A stretch of DNA of 58,229 bases from Dietzia cinnamea NBRC 102147 (GTDB lineage: Bacteria > Actinomycetota > Actinomycetes > Mycobacteriales > Mycobacteriaceae): the NCBI RefSeq assembly GCF_001571065.1, contig NZ_BCSW01000018.1, positions 1 to 58,229 on the forward strand, in the 5' to 3' direction. Every line of letters begins with the position of its first letter. The first letter of the stretch is position 1. The translations under genes were made by a program, and so were the position numbers. Positions 45,698-58,226 of this stretch are shown here, one piece after another. Under the pieces are notes generated by a model. The model was not told the origin of the DNA. It did no database searches and worked only from the letters and a program-made list of their open reading frames with translations.

Positions 45698-46594
45698 TCA
45701 CCTGCCGCGTTGGATGACCTCGCGCGCCAGGGCACGGTAGGCCTGGGCACCCGCGGACCTCGGGGCCCACGTGGTGATCGGTTCCCCGGCGACGGTGGTC
45801 TCCGGGAAGCGGACCGTGCGGGTCACGAGCGTGTCGAAGACCTTGTCGCCGAACACCTCGACCACCCGGCCCAGGACGTCGCGGGCGTGGACCGTGCGCC
45901 GGTCGAACATCGTGATGAGGATGCCGGTCAGGTGCAGCCGCGGGTTGATCCGGTCGCGGACCTTGTCGATCGTGTCCGTCAGCAGCGCGAGCCCGCGCAG
46001 GGAGAAGTACTCGCACTCCATGGGGATGAGCACCCCGTCCGAGCAGGCCAGCGCGTTGACCGTGAGCAGGCCCAGCGACGGCTGGCAGTCGATCAGCACG
46101 TAGTCGTAGCGGTCGAGAACCGGGTACAGCGCCCGGCCCAGGGCCTGCTCGCGCCCCACCTCGTTGACCAGCTGGATCTCCGCGGCCGACAGGTCGATGT
46201 TCGCGGGGATGAGGTCCACGCCCTCGACGCGCGTCCGGACCAGGACCTCCTCGGTGGACACGGAGTTGTCCACGAGCAGGTTGTAGACGGTCAGGTCGAG
46301 CTGGTGGTGCGGGATGCCCAGACCGGCCGACAGCGCGCCCTGCGGGTCGAGGTCCACCACGAGCACGCGACGCCCGTACTCGGCCAACGCGGCGGCGAGG
46401 TTGATGGTGCTGGTGGTCTTCCCGACGCCGCCCTTCTGGTTGCACATCGACACCACCACGGCGGGCCCGTGCGAGGTCAGGGGCTCGGGCTCGGGGATCG
46501 CGGAGAAGCCCTCACCGGCGGCGGGGTCGTCCGCGCCCAGCAGCTCCGCGCGCGAGAACAACGCGGGATCCATCGCCCCAGTGTCCTGCGCCAC
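45698..46594 (-). CDS. parA: ParA family ATPase
   Basis: A 298-residue Walker-type partition ATPase. The deviant Walker A is KGGVGKTT (54-61), with DLDPQGALS (A' motif) and VLIDCQPSLGLLTVNAL (Walker B). The N-terminus is a ~45-residue Ala/Glu-rich extension. Equivalent to Rv1708, beside scpAB; no ParB gene is nearby, so this may be an orphan. GTG start preceded by GAGAGGAG. It is distinct from the origin-proximal ParA. Confidence 0.9.
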   Translation of the reverse strand: MAQDTGAMDPALFSRAELLGADDPAAGEGFSAIPEPEPLTSHGPAVVVSMCNQKGGVGKTTSTINLAAALAEYGRRVLVVDLDPQGALSAGLGIPHHQLDLTVYNLLVDNSVSTEEVLVRTRVEGVDLIPANIDLSAAEIQLVNEVGREQALGRALYPVLDRYDYVLIDCQPSLGLLTVNALACSDGVLIPMECEYFSLRGLALLTDTIDKVRDRINPRLHLTGILITMFDRRTVHARDVLGRVVEVFGDKVFDTLVTRTVRFPETTVAGEPITTWAPRSAGAQAYRALAREVIQRGR

Positions 46595-46665
46595 CCGCGT
46601 CTCCTCTCGTCACCGTCTCACCCGGACCCGCCTGTCTCGCGGCCCGCGCCGTACCCACGGTCACG

Positions 46666-47616
46666 TTACCGTGCGCGGGGGTGGCACTCGGCCCAGACCT
46701 CGCGGAGCGTGTCGACCGTGACGAGGGTGTACACCTGCGTGGTGGTGACCGAGGCGTGTCCCAGCAGCTCCTGCACCACACGGATGTCCGCTCCGCCGTC
46801 GAGCAGGTGGGTGGCGAACGAGTGCCGGAACGAGTGCGGGGACACCTCCTGCGTCACGCCCGCGCGTGCCGCGGCCGCCGAGACCACGTTCCACAGGGTC
46901 TGCCGCGAGACCCGGCCGCCGCGCGTGTTGAGGAACAACGCGGGTCCACCTCGCTTCGCCAGCGCGGGCCGGGCGCGCGTGAGGTAGGCGCCCACCGCCT
47001 CGCACGCCGGGCGGCCCACGGGGACGAGTCGCTCCTTGCCGCCCTTGCCGCGCAGGATCACCGTCCCGCCGTCGGGGTGGTCCAGGCCGTCGAGGTCGTC
47101 GACGTCCAGGCCGATCAGCTCGGCGGCCCGGGCCCCGGTCGCGTAGAGCAGTTCGAGCATCGCCCGGTCCCGCAGTCGCGCCGGGTCGGTGTCGACGCCC
47201 GTGTCGCCCGCCGCCTCGATCACGGCGATCATCCGATCGACGGGCAGCGCCTTGGGCAGCCGGCGCGGCGGGCGGGGCGGGGTGACCGCCGCCGCGACGT
47301 CGGTGTCGGTCACTCCGTCGTGGGTGGCGAACCGGTGCAAGCCGCGGACCGCCGCGAGGGTCCGCGCGACCGAGCTCGGGGCCAGCGGGGGGCGGCCCTC
47401 GTCCGGGTCACCGGTGGCCAGCCGGGCGCGGAAGTCCTCGACGTGCGCCTCCGTGACGGCGGTGAGGTCGTCGACGCCCACCGCGGCGAGGTGGCGGCGG
47501 TACCTGTCCAGGTCGCGACGGTAGGCGGCGAGGGTGTGGGCCGACGCGCCCTTCTCGACGGCGAGGTGGTCCAGGTACTCACGGATCCGAGCGGTCGCCC
47601 CGCCCCCGGAGGTCAT
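46666..47616 (-). CDS. xerD: Tyrosine site-specific recombinase XerD
   Basis: Resolves chromosome dimers at dif with XerC, 316 residues. The catalytic set is complete: Arg163 (TGARAAEL), Lys192 (RGKGGKERL), His261 and Arg264 ([10 protein letters not shown]), His287 (LLGHASV) and Tyr296 (QVYT). The N-terminal SAM-like domain is [28 protein letters not shown]. Length and position next to a NUDIX gene and pyrG match Rv1701. Confidence 0.95.
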   Translation of the reverse strand: MTSGGGATARIREYLDHLAVEKGASAHTLAAYRRDLDRYRRHLAAVGVDDLTAVTEAHVEDFRARLATGDPDEGRPPLAPSSVARTLAAVRGLHRFATHDGVTDTDVAAAVTPPRPPRRLPKALPVDRMIAVIEAAGDTGVDTDPARLRDRAMLELLYATGARAAELIGLDVDDLDGLDHPDGGTVILRGKGGKERLVPVGRPACEAVGAYLTRARPALAKRGGPALFLNTRGGRVSRQTLWNVVSAAAARAGVTQEVSPHSFRHSFATHLLDGGADIRVVQELLGHASVTTTQVYTLVTVDTLREVWAECHPRAR

Positions 47617-47633
47617 CGACGATGCCCGCCGCG

Positions 47634-48203
47634 TCAGGGCCGGTCGATCACCGCGCGGGCCGCGAGGATGCCGGCCACCGCGATGCCGTTGACGATCCGT
47701 CCGTCGAGGACGGAGTCGACGGCCTCCGCGAACGGGATGCTCGCGACCTCCATGTCCGCCTCCTCGTGTTCGGCCTCAGGGCGCCCGACCTCGCGCAGAC
47801 CCGTGGCCAGGTACACGTGCACGCGCTCGGTGCAGAACCCCGGCGAGGGGATCATCTCGATGACCGGCCGCCAGTGCTCGGCCTCGAGCCCGGTCTCCTC
47901 GACGAGCTCGCGGCGCGCGGTCCCCAGGGGGTCCTCACCCTCGACGTCGCACAGGCCGGCGGGAAGCTCCCAGAGTCGCTCCCCCACCGCGTGACGGTAC
48001 TGCCGCACCAGCGTGATGCGCTGCTCGTCGTCCAGCGCCACCACCGCGACCGCGTCGTCGTGGCCGCAGACCTCCCGCTCGGCGGTGCCCCCGCCCGGCA
48101 TGGTCAGGGTGTCGACACGGAGGCGCACCACCCGACCGTCGAAGATCTCCCGGCTGGAGACGGTCCGGTAGTCGTGGGACCCGGGGGCACCGCTGTCGGT
48201 CAT
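47634..48203 (-). CDS. NUDIX hydrolase, ADP-ribose pyrophosphatase-like
   Basis: A 189-residue NUDIX enzyme. The box is complete: [27 protein letters not shown], fitting GX5EX7REUXEEXGU. The preceding [19 protein letters not shown] is typical of ADP-ribose pyrophosphatases, as in Rv1700. It lies six bases downstream of pyrG's stop and 17 bases upstream of xerD's start, so is cotranscribed. Confidence 0.9.
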   Translation of the reverse strand: MTDSGAPGSHDYRTVSSREIFDGRVVRLRVDTLTMPGGGTAEREVCGHDDAVAVVALDDEQRITLVRQYRHAVGERLWELPAGLCDVEGEDPLGTARRELVEETGLEAEHWRPVIEMIPSPGFCTERVHVYLATGLREVGRPEAEHEEADMEVASIPFAEAVDSVLDGRIVNGIAVAGILAARAVIDRP

Positions 48204-48209
48204 CTGCGC

Positions 48210-51026
<2,817 letters not shown>

Positions 51027-51030
<4 letters not shown>

Positions 51031-52199
51031 CGGACGAGCCCCTGGACCCACAGCGCGAAGGAGTTCCAGGTCTCGATGGCCCAGAGCAGGAGGTCCTGGG
51101 CGGCGTCGCGGGCCACCACGACGGCGGCGACAGCGACCAGGGCGGCGAGCACGATCAGCGCGAGGCCGATCCCCGAACCGCGGGAGCGGTAGAGGGTGGC
51201 GCAGGCGTGGGCGTGCACGAGTCGCGAGGAGACGGTCGTGTCGACCATGGTCGACGACGGCGCGGAGGCCGGGCGGAAAACGTTCTCCAGGCCCCGGTCG
51301 TCCCCGGTGACCACGATCATCTCCGCCCCGCCGTGGTAGGCCAGCAGGAGCGCCATGTCCCGCGCCGTCGCGGCGGCCGGGAACGTCGTGGCGCCGACCC
51401 CGAGCTCGGTGATCTTCTCCAGCCCCTCGGCCCGGCCGTCACGATCCGCCGGCACGACGAGGACGGCGCCGTCGGTGAGGACCTCGTCGGAGACCTCGGT
51501 GGGGGTGGCGACGACGACGTCGGCCGCCAACCGGGCCGAGCGCAGCAGCTCGGCGCCCCCGTCGACGCCCACGAGGAGCGGGCGGTACTCCCGGATGAAC
51601 GGCTTGAGCTCGGCCAGCTGGGCACGCGAGGACGCGTCGCCCGTGACCACCACGACGTGACGGTCGGTGAACTCGACATCGATCTCGGGCAGCCCCTCGC
51701 CGTCGAGCAGGAGTGGATGCTCGAGGCTGAGGAACTCGGTCGCGTTGGCCAGGTGCGCCAGCGCCGACTCGACGTAGTTCTTCTCCGCGCGGTCGACCTC
51801 GGCGAGCAGGGTCGCGGAGTCGACCTCGCGGCCACCGGCGAGTTCGTCCTCGGACTTGACGGAGTAGATGACCCCGTCGTCGATGCGGACCCGGGTCCCG
51901 TCGGTGACATCGGCCAGGTCGGCGTCCTCGATGACGGGCACCGTCGAGGCGGCCAGGGTGCGGAAGGCCGCCCGGGGCAGCATCTCCTCACCCGCGGCGG
52001 GGACGTGCACCACGGCCGCCACCTCCGCCTCGACGAGTGCGTGGGCCGTCTCCGCCGTGGTGCGGTTGAGGTCGAGGACGGCGACGTCCTTGGCGCCGAG
52101 CCTCCTCGGTACCGGAGTCCCCGGCTCGATCCGGCGCACGGTGCCCACGACACCGGCGAGGTCCTGGGAGCGACGATTGAGCAGACCCGACATCTTCAT
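51027..52199 (-). CDS. steA: SteA-like cytokinesis/cell separation protein
   Basis: A 390-residue protein similar to Rv1697. The N-terminal cytosolic domain has VVGTVRRIEPGTPVPRRL and the thiamine-pyrophosphokinase-like block HVVVVTGDASSRAQL-AELKPFIREYRPLLVGV. A C-terminal membrane helix (GIGLALIVLAALVAVAAVVVARD) ends in LWAIETWNSFALWVQGLV. In corynebacteria SteA supports daughter-cell separation. ATG 52199 (MKMSGLLNRRSQ) chosen by comparison with the mycobacterial MRMSALLSR; ATG 52193 also fits. Confidence 0.85.
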
Positions 52200-52258
52200 G
52201 CGCACGAGTATCACGCGTGTGATTCGAGTGACGAGGGAGGTCACCCCGGCGTGTCGCC

Positions 52259-54019
52259 TTAACGGTCGATCTCAGCTTGAGACTTTTCGTACTGGGCCTT
52301 CTCCAGCAGCTCCCTCGCGTGGGCGAGTCCGGTATCGGTGTCCTCGAGTCCCGCGAGCATCCGTGCCAGTTCGGTTACGCGGTCGGCGTCCGCGACCGCC
52401 GTGACCCCGGAGACGACGACACCGGAACTCCCGGTGTCGGCGCCCGCGGGGTCGGCGTCCTTGTGAACGACCAGGTGGGTATCGGCGTAGGCCGCGACCT
52501 GCGCGAGGTGGGTGACGGCGATGACCTGGTGGGTCCGCGCCAGGCGGGCCAGTCGCTTGCCGATGCTCAACGCGGCCCGGCCTCCGACGCCGGCGTCGAC
52601 CTCGTCGAACACCAGCGTGCCCCCGCCCGAGCGTTCGGCCAGGACCACTTCGAGCGCGAGCATGACCCTCGACAGCTCGCCGCCTGACGCGCCCTTGCCG
52701 AGAGGCACCGGCCCCGAGGGCCCGTCGAGCGCCAGTTCGACGTCGTCGAGCCCGCTCTCGGTGGCGCCGTCGAGCCCGTCCCCCGACGGGGTGACGCGGA
52801 CGGTGAGGCGGGCGCCACCCATCGACAACTCGGCGAGCTCGGCCGTCACCCGGGCGGCGAGGTCCTCCCCCGCCGCGCGCCGGACGGCGGTCAGCGCGGC
52901 GCCGCGTTCGCACAGTTCCGCCGCGAGCCGCTCCACCGTGGCGCGCAGCTCGGCGACGGCGGTCTCGGAGGTGTCGACCTCCCCCAGTCGGGTCCGGGCT
53001 CTGGCGGCCCAGGCGATGACGTCGTCGACGTCCGTACCGTACTTGCGCGTCAGCGCGCGGAGATCGTGTCGTCTCTCCATCGCCGAATCCAGGTCGGCGG
53101 AGTCGACGGGCAGCTCGGCGAGGTACAGGCCGAGCTCGGTGGCCGCGTCCCCGAGCGCGGCGACGGCCTGTCCGATGCTCGTGGCGATGGGGTCGAGCGC
53201 AGGGTCCCCGGCGCCTGCCAGCCGCTGCCGCAGCTGGTCGAGCACACCCACCATCGGCTCAGTGGTCTCGCCGTCACCGGTGAGCGCCTCGTGGGCCCGC
53301 CCGGCCACCTCGCGTAGCTCCTCGGAATCGGTCAGGCGGCGGATGAGCGCATCGAGTTCGGCCTCCTCGCCAGGCTGTGGGTCGAGGGAGTCGATCTCCT
53401 CGAGCCCCATGCGCAGCAGGTCCGCCTCGCGGGCGAGCTCGCGGGCCCTACCGGTGCGCTCGGCCAGTGAGCGTTCGGCCTGACGCCACCGCCTGTAGGT
53501 CTCGCGGTACGCCTCGAGCGCGGCGCGGGCGTCGTCACCGCCGTGCGCGTCGACGGCGTCGCGCTGCCGGTCCGGGCGCAGCAGACGGAGTTGGTCGTTC
53601 TGTCCGTGTACGGCGAGGACCGGCGCGCAGAAGCGGGCGAGGGTGCCGGCAGGGACGGAACGACCGCCGAGCCGGGCGCGCGAGCGACCGTCCGCGCCGA
53701 CCCGTCGGGCGGCTATCACGCTGCCGTCCTCGTCGAGGTCGACGTCGGTGTCCTCGAGGAGGTCGTCGAGATCCCGGCGATCGGCCGGGTCCATCGTGGC
53801 GGTCGCGGACAGGTCGAAGCGCCCCTCGACGACCGCCTTGTCCGTTCCCCGGCGCACACGGCCGGGGTCGGCGCGACCCCCGGCCAGCAGCCTCAGACCG
53901 GTGACGACCATCGTCTTGCCCGCGCCCGTCTCTCCGGTGAGGACGGACAGTCCTGGCGAGAAGTCGGCGACGGCCTCGTCGATGACGCCGAGGCCGCTGA
54001 TCCGGAGTTCCGTGAGCAC
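52259..54019 (-). CDS. recN: DNA repair protein RecN
   Basis: SMC-like ATPase in double-strand break repair, 586 residues. It opens with LTELRISGLGVIDEAVADF, Walker A GETGAGKTMVV, and the C-terminal ABC signature GASGGELSRVMLALEV with Walker B TLVFDEVDAGVGG. The central region is helical coiled coil, flanking a hinge-like segment. GTG 54019 shortly after nadK. No LexA-box-like sequence was found upstream, so it may rely on the operon's own promoter. Confidence 0.93.
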   Translation of the reverse strand: MLTELRISGLGVIDEAVADFSPGLSVLTGETGAGKTMVVTGLRLLAGGRADPGRVRRGTDKAVVEGRFDLSATATMDPADRRDLDDLLEDTDVDLDEDGSVIAARRVGADGRSRARLGGRSVPAGTLARFCAPVLAVHGQNDQLRLLRPDRQRDAVDAHGGDDARAALEAYRETYRRWRQAERSLAERTGRARELAREADLLRMGLEEIDSLDPQPGEEAELDALIRRLTDSEELREVAGRAHEALTGDGETTEPMVGVLDQLRQRLAGAGDPALDPIATSIGQAVAALGDAATELGLYLAELPVDSADLDSAMERRHDLRALTRKYGTDVDDVIAWAARARTRLGEVDTSETAVAELRATVERLAAELCERGAALTAVRRAAGEDLAARVTAELAELSMGGARLTVRVTPSGDGLDGATESGLDDVELALDGPSGPVPLGKGASGGELSRVMLALEVVLAERSGGGTLVFDEVDAGVGGRAALSIGKRLARLARTHQVIAVTHLAQVAAYADTHLVVHKDADPAGADTGSSGVVVSGVTAVADADRVTELARMLAGLEDTDTGLAHARELLEKAQYEKSQAEIDR

Positions 54020-54028
54020 GCACCCACC

Positions 54029-54958
54029 CTAGGTGAGCGGCCGGACACCCGATCGTCCGCGCCACCCGGTCACCGGCAACTGGAACTTGGTGACCAGGCG
54101 ATCGGTGAACGGCGAATCGTCGAGCCGCACCCACTTGACCGGGCGTCGACCGCGGACCACTTCGACGCGGCTACCCGGCGGTGCGTCGACCAGGCGCCGC
54201 CCGTCGAGGACGACCACGGCCGGGCCCGAGTGCACTCCGGTCTCCACCGCGACCCTGGAGGTGGGCGCCACGACCATGGGCCGGGCGAAGAGCGCGTGGG
54301 CGTTGTTCGGCACGACGAGGATGGCGTCGAGCTCGGGCCAGACGATGGGGCCCCCGGCGGAGAACGCGTATGCGGTGGATCCCGTGGGGGTGGAGACCAA
54401 CATGCCGTCGCAACCGTAGTCGCTGACGGGGCGGCCGTCGATCTCGACGGAGGCCTCGAGCACGCCCTGTCGTGCCACCTTCTCGATGCTGACCTCGTTG
54501 AGCGCCCAGTCGTGCGCGAGCCGGGTCTCGCCGTTGATGACCGTCGCCTCGACCGTCATCCTCTCCACGACGCGGTAGTCGCGTGCGGCGATCTGCTCCA
54601 CGACGCCGCTCAGAGAGGAGACCTCGGACTCGGCGAGGAAGCCGATGTGTCCGAGGTTGACCCCTAGCACGGGCACGTCCGCTGCGTGGGCGTACTGGCA
54701 GGCGCGCAGGAACGTCCCGTCCCCGCCCAGGACCAGGACGAGCTCGCATCCCTCAGCGGCGGCGGGCGTGTCGGGGACGCACTCCACTCCACCGCCGGTG
54801 GCGACCCGGTCCCGGGTGTCCTCGAGAACCCGGACGGCGATGCCCCGCTCCGCGCACGCGTCGACCACCTGCGCGACCGTCGCGACGATGTCCGGTCGGG
54901 CGATGTTGGGTTCGAGCAGGATGCGCCGGGGCTGCTCGGATCCGGGGATGTCATTCAT
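54029..54958 (-). CDS. nadK: NAD kinase
   Basis: Phosphorylates NAD to NADP, 309 residues. The GGDGT motif (78-82) binds ATP, and the NE/D segment (ALNEVSIEK), and the glycine-rich CDGMLVSTPTGSTAYAFSAGGP are both characteristic. ATG 54958 overlaps the tlyA stop (ATGA), coupling the two. The recN-nadK-tlyA order is conserved in mycobacteria. Confidence 0.95.
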   Translation of the reverse strand: MNDIPGSEQPRRILLEPNIARPDIVATVAQVVDACAERGIAVRVLEDTRDRVATGGGVECVPDTPAAAEGCELVLVLGGDGTFLRACQYAHAADVPVLGVNLGHIGFLAESEVSSLSGVVEQIAARDYRVVERMTVEATVINGETRLAHDWALNEVSIEKVARQGVLEASVEIDGRPVSDYGCDGMLVSTPTGSTAYAFSAGGPIVWPELDAILVVPNNAHALFARPMVVAPTSRVAVETGVHSGPAVVVLDGRRLVDAPPGSRVEVVRGRRPVKWVRLDDSPFTDRLVTKFQLPVTGWRGRSGVRPLT

Positions 54959-55776
54959 CGTGGGCCCTCCTCGACTGCCGTGCGGATCGCGTGTCGCGAC
55001 TCGTCGGTGAGGTCCGCCGGCTCTCCCGATGCGGACCTGCGCAGGTGCAGGAAATACTCGACGTTGCCGGACGGGCCGGGAAGCGGACTGGCCACGCAGC
55101 CCAGGAGTTCGAGCCCCAGTCCCGCGGCCGCGTGGGCGACACCGGTGACGGCCTCGATCCGCAGCTCGGGGTCACGGACGACGCCGCCCTGCCCGACGCG
55201 GTCGCGCCCCACCTCGAACTGTGGCTTGACCATCGGGAGGAGATGCCCGCCCGGCCGCGTGCACAGAGCGAGCGCCGGCAGCACGAGCGGCAGGGAGATG
55301 AACGACAGGTCGGACACCACGAGATCGACCTCCCCACCGATGTCCCCCGGGGTGAGCGACCGGACGTTGGTCTTGTCGTGGACGCCGACGCGCTCGTCGC
55401 TGCGCAGTCGCCACACCAGTTGTCCGTACCCCACGTCGACGGCTTCGACACGGGCTGCGCCCCGGCTCAACAGCACGTCGGTGAAGCCGCCGGTGGAGGC
55501 TCCGGCGTCGAGACAGCGCGCCCCGTCGACGGTCACGCCGGCGAAGGTGTCGAGGGCGCCGACCAGCTTGTGGGCGCCGCGGGACGCCCAGTCCGGCTCG
55601 TCGGATGCGGTGAGCGCGATCGAGGTGGTGGGTTCGACCTGGGTGGCGGGTTTGGTGGCGGCCACCCCGTTGACGATGACGCGCCCGGAGTCGATGAGGT
55701 CCCGCGCCCGTTCGCGACTGTCGCACATCTTGCGACGTACCAGTTCGGCGTCGAGCCGCATGCGTCTGGCCGCCAT
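54955..55776 (-). CDS. tlyA: TlyA family rRNA 2'-O-methyltransferase
   Basis: Methylates 16S and 23S rRNA 2'-hydroxyls in mycobacteria, where loss gives capreomycin resistance; 273 residues. An S4-like RNA-binding N-terminus (MRLDAELVRRKMCDSRERARDLIDSGRVIVNG) precedes the FtsJ-type methyltransferase with DAGASTGGFTDVLL (SAM), DLSFISLP (Asp of the K-D-K core) and LLPMVKPQFEVG (Lys). ATG 55776 shares a base with the preceding gene's stop. Confidence 0.94.
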   Translation of the reverse strand: MAARRMRLDAELVRRKMCDSRERARDLIDSGRVIVNGVAATKPATQVEPTTSIALTASDEPDWASRGAHKLVGALDTFAGVTVDGARCLDAGASTGGFTDVLLSRGAARVEAVDVGYGQLVWRLRSDERVGVHDKTNVRSLTPGDIGGEVDLVVSDLSFISLPLVLPALALCTRPGGHLLPMVKPQFEVGRDRVGQGGVVRDPELRIEAVTGVAHAAAGLGLELLGCVASPLPGPSGNVEYFLHLRRSASGEPADLTDESRHAIRTAVEEGPR

Positions 55777-55988
55777 CAGCGTCGGTTGTCCAGGGCCGTG
55801 AGAGCCTGCGCGAGGAGCTCGTGGGCGGCGTCGAGCGCGGCGACCTGGTCGTCGCGGACCGCCCCGCCGCCGGCGTCGGTCCCCGGCGCGCCGACCGAGT
55901 CGCCGAGCAGGTCGTCGAACGCCGAGCGGAGCTCGTCGATGTCGGGCCCCGTGGGCCCGGGACGTGGATGGGGTCCGGGGGTGGTCAC
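55776..55988 (-). CDS. Small acidic conserved hypothetical protein (Rv1693-like)
   Basis: A 70-residue acidic protein: a Pro/Gly N-terminus, then helical DIDELRSAFDDLLGDS and a C-terminal helix VAALDAAHELLAQALTALDNRR. Kept at the same position between tlyA and the HAD gene in mycobacteria, as I recall. It shares one base with the tlyA start. No function known. Confidence 0.72.
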   Translation of the reverse strand: MTTPGPHPRPGPTGPDIDELRSAFDDLLGDSVGAPGTDAGGGAVRDDQVAALDAAHELLAQALTALDNRR

Positions 55989-55998
55989 GGCCTACACG

Positions 55999-56997
55999 CT
56001 AGCCGACGACGAGTCCCGCATCCGCGAGCCGGGATCGGAGGCCGTCTCCGCCCGCGGACACCTGCGACACGTCGTGACGCCACGCCAGTGCGATCACGGC
56101 TCGGGCCAGATCCAACCCGTGCAGATGGTCCGGGACTACGGAGAGGTGTAGCACCCCGGCCTCGACCGCGCCGTCGAACTCAGCGGTGTGCGGGATCCGG
56201 GACGCGTCGGCGGGCTCGGCGAGAGCCGACAGGTCGGGCGCGAGATGGGTGGGGCGCCGGTGCGGATCCGCCGACAGCAGGTGGGTCTGGTCGTGGACGC
56301 CGGTGAGGACCATCAGCGCGGGCATCCCGGCGGCGACGGCTCCCTCAATGTCCGTGTCGAGTCGGTCGCCTATCACCAGGGGGCGTGTGGACCCGACGCG
56401 GTCCGCGGCAGCACGCAGCACGCCAGCCGCGGGCTTCCCGGCGACGACGGGCTCGCGATCCGTGGCGGCCCGCAAGGCAGCGACGAGGGATCCGTTGCCG
56501 GGGAGCAGACCCCGTTCGGTCGGAAGGGTCGTGTCGACGTTAGAGGCGATCCAGGGCACGCCTCGGCGGATCGCGAGGCAGCCCTCCGCGAGGTCGGCCC
56601 AGGTCAACTCTCGCGACAGGCCCTGCAGCACGGCGTCGGGCCGGTCGTCGGCGGAGAGGACGACATCGTAGCCGCCCTCCCGGGCGAGTTCCCGGAAACT
56701 ATCGTGACCGACGACCAGGACCCTCGAGCCCGGGGCGACGTGGTCGCGCAGCATGACCACGGCGGCCTGTGCGCTGGTCATGACCTCGTCGGGCCGCGTG
56801 GTGAATCCCAGTTCGCGGAGGTGGGCGGCGGTGTCCTCCGGGGACCGGCTAGCGTTGTTGGTCACGTACACCACGGGCAGGCCCGCCCGCTCGAGCGCGT
56901 CGGCGGCGCCGGGGATCGGCTCAGTGCCGCGGATCAGTGTGCCGTCGAGGTCCACGAGGAGTGCATCGTGGGCCTCGGCCAGGGTGGTGACGCTCAC
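55999..56997 (-). CDS. HAD-superfamily phosphatase (NagD/phosphoglycolate-phosphatase-like)
   Basis: A 332-residue HAD-IIA hydrolase. Motif I is LLVDLDGTLIRGT, with the NNAS motif VVYVTNNASRSP (motif II), Lys in VAGKPAAGVL (III) and DRLDTDIEGAV (IV). Similar to Rv1692, which is reported to act on glycerol 3-phosphate. GTG 56997 follows the TPR gene's stop closely, with GGAGG ten bases upstream. The C-terminal ~70 residues form an extra domain. Confidence 0.88.
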   Translation of the reverse strand: MSVTTLAEAHDALLVDLDGTLIRGTEPIPGAADALERAGLPVVYVTNNASRSPEDTAAHLRELGFTTRPDEVMTSAQAAVVMLRDHVAPGSRVLVVGHDSFRELAREGGYDVVLSADDRPDAVLQGLSRELTWADLAEGCLAIRRGVPWIASNVDTTLPTERGLLPGNGSLVAALRAATDREPVVAGKPAAGVLRAAADRVGSTRPLVIGDRLDTDIEGAVAAGMPALMVLTGVHDQTHLLSADPHRRPTHLAPDLSALAEPADASRIPHTAEFDGAVEAGVLHLSVVPDHLHGLDLARAVIALAWRHDVSQVSAGGDGLRSRLADAGLVVG

Positions 56998-57002
56998 CGC
57001 GA

Positions 57003-58136
57003 TCAGTCCTCCAGTTCGGCCAGACGAGGCGCGGCGCCGGTGACGTCCTCGGGGTCGGCGGAGAGTGCGTGGCGGAACCACTCCGCCGCCTCGTCCCTGC
57101 GGTCGGAGGCCAGGAGGACCTCCGCGTAGGCGTAGTCGAGCCGGGCGGCGGACTCGCCGCGGGCGTCGGCGTCGACGCCGGCGTCCTGCAGGGTCACGAG
57201 GGCGGCGTCGAGCTGGCCCATGTCGACACGGGCTCCCGCCTCGACGATGCGCAGTTCGATCAGCTCGTCGGCGTCGAGCATCCGCGACTCGTCACCGCGG
57301 GCGAGTTCTATGGCGCGCTGCGGGCGCTCGAGCCCGCGCTCGCAGTCGGCCATCATCGCGAGCAGACCGGGCCCGCCGGAGATGCGTCGGGCGGCCCGGA
57401 GCTCGCTGAGCGCCTCGGACCACTCGCCGGCACGGTAGGCCAGGACGCCGAGGGTCTCGCGGACGACGCCGATGCGGCCGGCGCGGTTCTTGGCGGCGCG
57501 GCCGTGCGCCAGAGCGAGCTGCGGGTCGTCGTCGACGAGGTGCATGGCGGCGACCAGGTGCTTGGCGACTGTTTCCGCGTTCGACTTGTCAAGGCTGCGC
57601 AGGTCGCGACGGACGTCGGCGTCGAGGTCGGCGGCCTCGATATCGTCGGGCAGGGCTGGCTCATCGGCGCGGGCTGCCTGACGTGCGTCCTGACCGGGGC
57701 GGCCTTCGCTCCTGCGGGCGCCCACCGGCCGATCCCCGCGTCCGGTGACTCCGCGTGGGCCGCCGCCCCGCCGGTCTCCGCTCGGGGCGCCACCACTGCG
57801 CTCACCGCCGGAGGCGCCGGTGCGTCGATCGCCGCCGGCGCGGCCACTGGCCGTGGCCCTCCGGGGACTGCCCGCGGCGCGGGGAGCGCCGTCCCCTCGA
57901 CGCGGGTCCCGGTCGGAGGATGAGCGCTCGCCGCTACCGCGCCGTTCGCCGGACTCGCTCCTGTCGGGGCGGGGGGTGTCGGAACCGTCGTATCGCTTCC
58001 CGCGGCGCTCCCCGTAGGAGCTGTTGTCGCGTCGCTGCTCTCGCGGGGCCCGGTCGCCCCGGCGGGGTACGTCGCGGTCGCCGCGTCGGGGCGAGCGGTC
58101 TGCGTTCTCGGACCGGGGTTCGTTCACGTCGTTCAC
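57003..58136 (-). CDS. TPR-like protein with Arg/Gly/Asp-rich N-terminal half (Rv1691-like)
   Basis: A 377-residue protein. The first ~165 residues are low complexity and strongly charged (repeated RRGDR, GERR, GGDRR, RRGGGP), hence disordered and probably nucleic-acid or phosphate binding. The rest folds as helical TPR-like repeats (VAKHLVAAMHLVDDDPQLALAHGRAAKN, AYRAGEWSEALSELRAARRI). GTG 58136 chosen (VNDVNEPRS); a GTG nine bases downstream is an alternative. The first gene of the array at this end. Confidence 0.8.
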   Translation of the reverse strand: MNDVNEPRSENADRSPRRGDRDVPRRGDRAPREQRRDNSSYGERRGKRYDGSDTPRPDRSESGERRGSGERSSSDRDPRRGDGAPRAAGSPRRATASGRAGGDRRTGASGGERSGGAPSGDRRGGGPRGVTGRGDRPVGARRSEGRPGQDARQAARADEPALPDDIEAADLDADVRRDLRSLDKSNAETVAKHLVAAMHLVDDDPQLALAHGRAAKNRAGRIGVVRETLGVLAYRAGEWSEALSELRAARRISGGPGLLAMMADCERGLERPQRAIELARGDESRMLDADELIELRIVEAGARVDMGQLDAALVTLQDAGVDADARGESAARLDYAYAEVLLASDRRDEAAEWFRHALSADPEDVTGAAPRLAELED

Positions 58137-58188
58137 CTTACGTGCGCCGGTTGGTCCGGCACGGAGTGGGTAGAAGGGGCACAAATGC

Positions 58189-58226
58189 GACCAGCGGGAG
58201 GAACTGTGAAGTCCCTCCCGCTGGTC
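58189..58226 (-). terminator. Hairpin at the right edge of the window
   Basis: A perfect 13-bp stem (GACCAGCGGGAGG and complement) with a 12-base loop. On the minus strand it is followed by GCATTTGTGCCCC, so it probably terminates a gene lying to the right (tyrS in mycobacterial order) before the TPR gene. It is cut close to the window end. Confidence 0.6.

Noticed and set aside
44836-45750. The longer scpA start extending into parA
   Set aside because: It would overlap parA by 53 bases and add a sequence with no family similarity; GTG 45690 fits better.
52259-54019. A LexA box ahead of recN
   Set aside because: No SOS-box-like palindrome was seen in the short gap before recN or in the preceding sequence.
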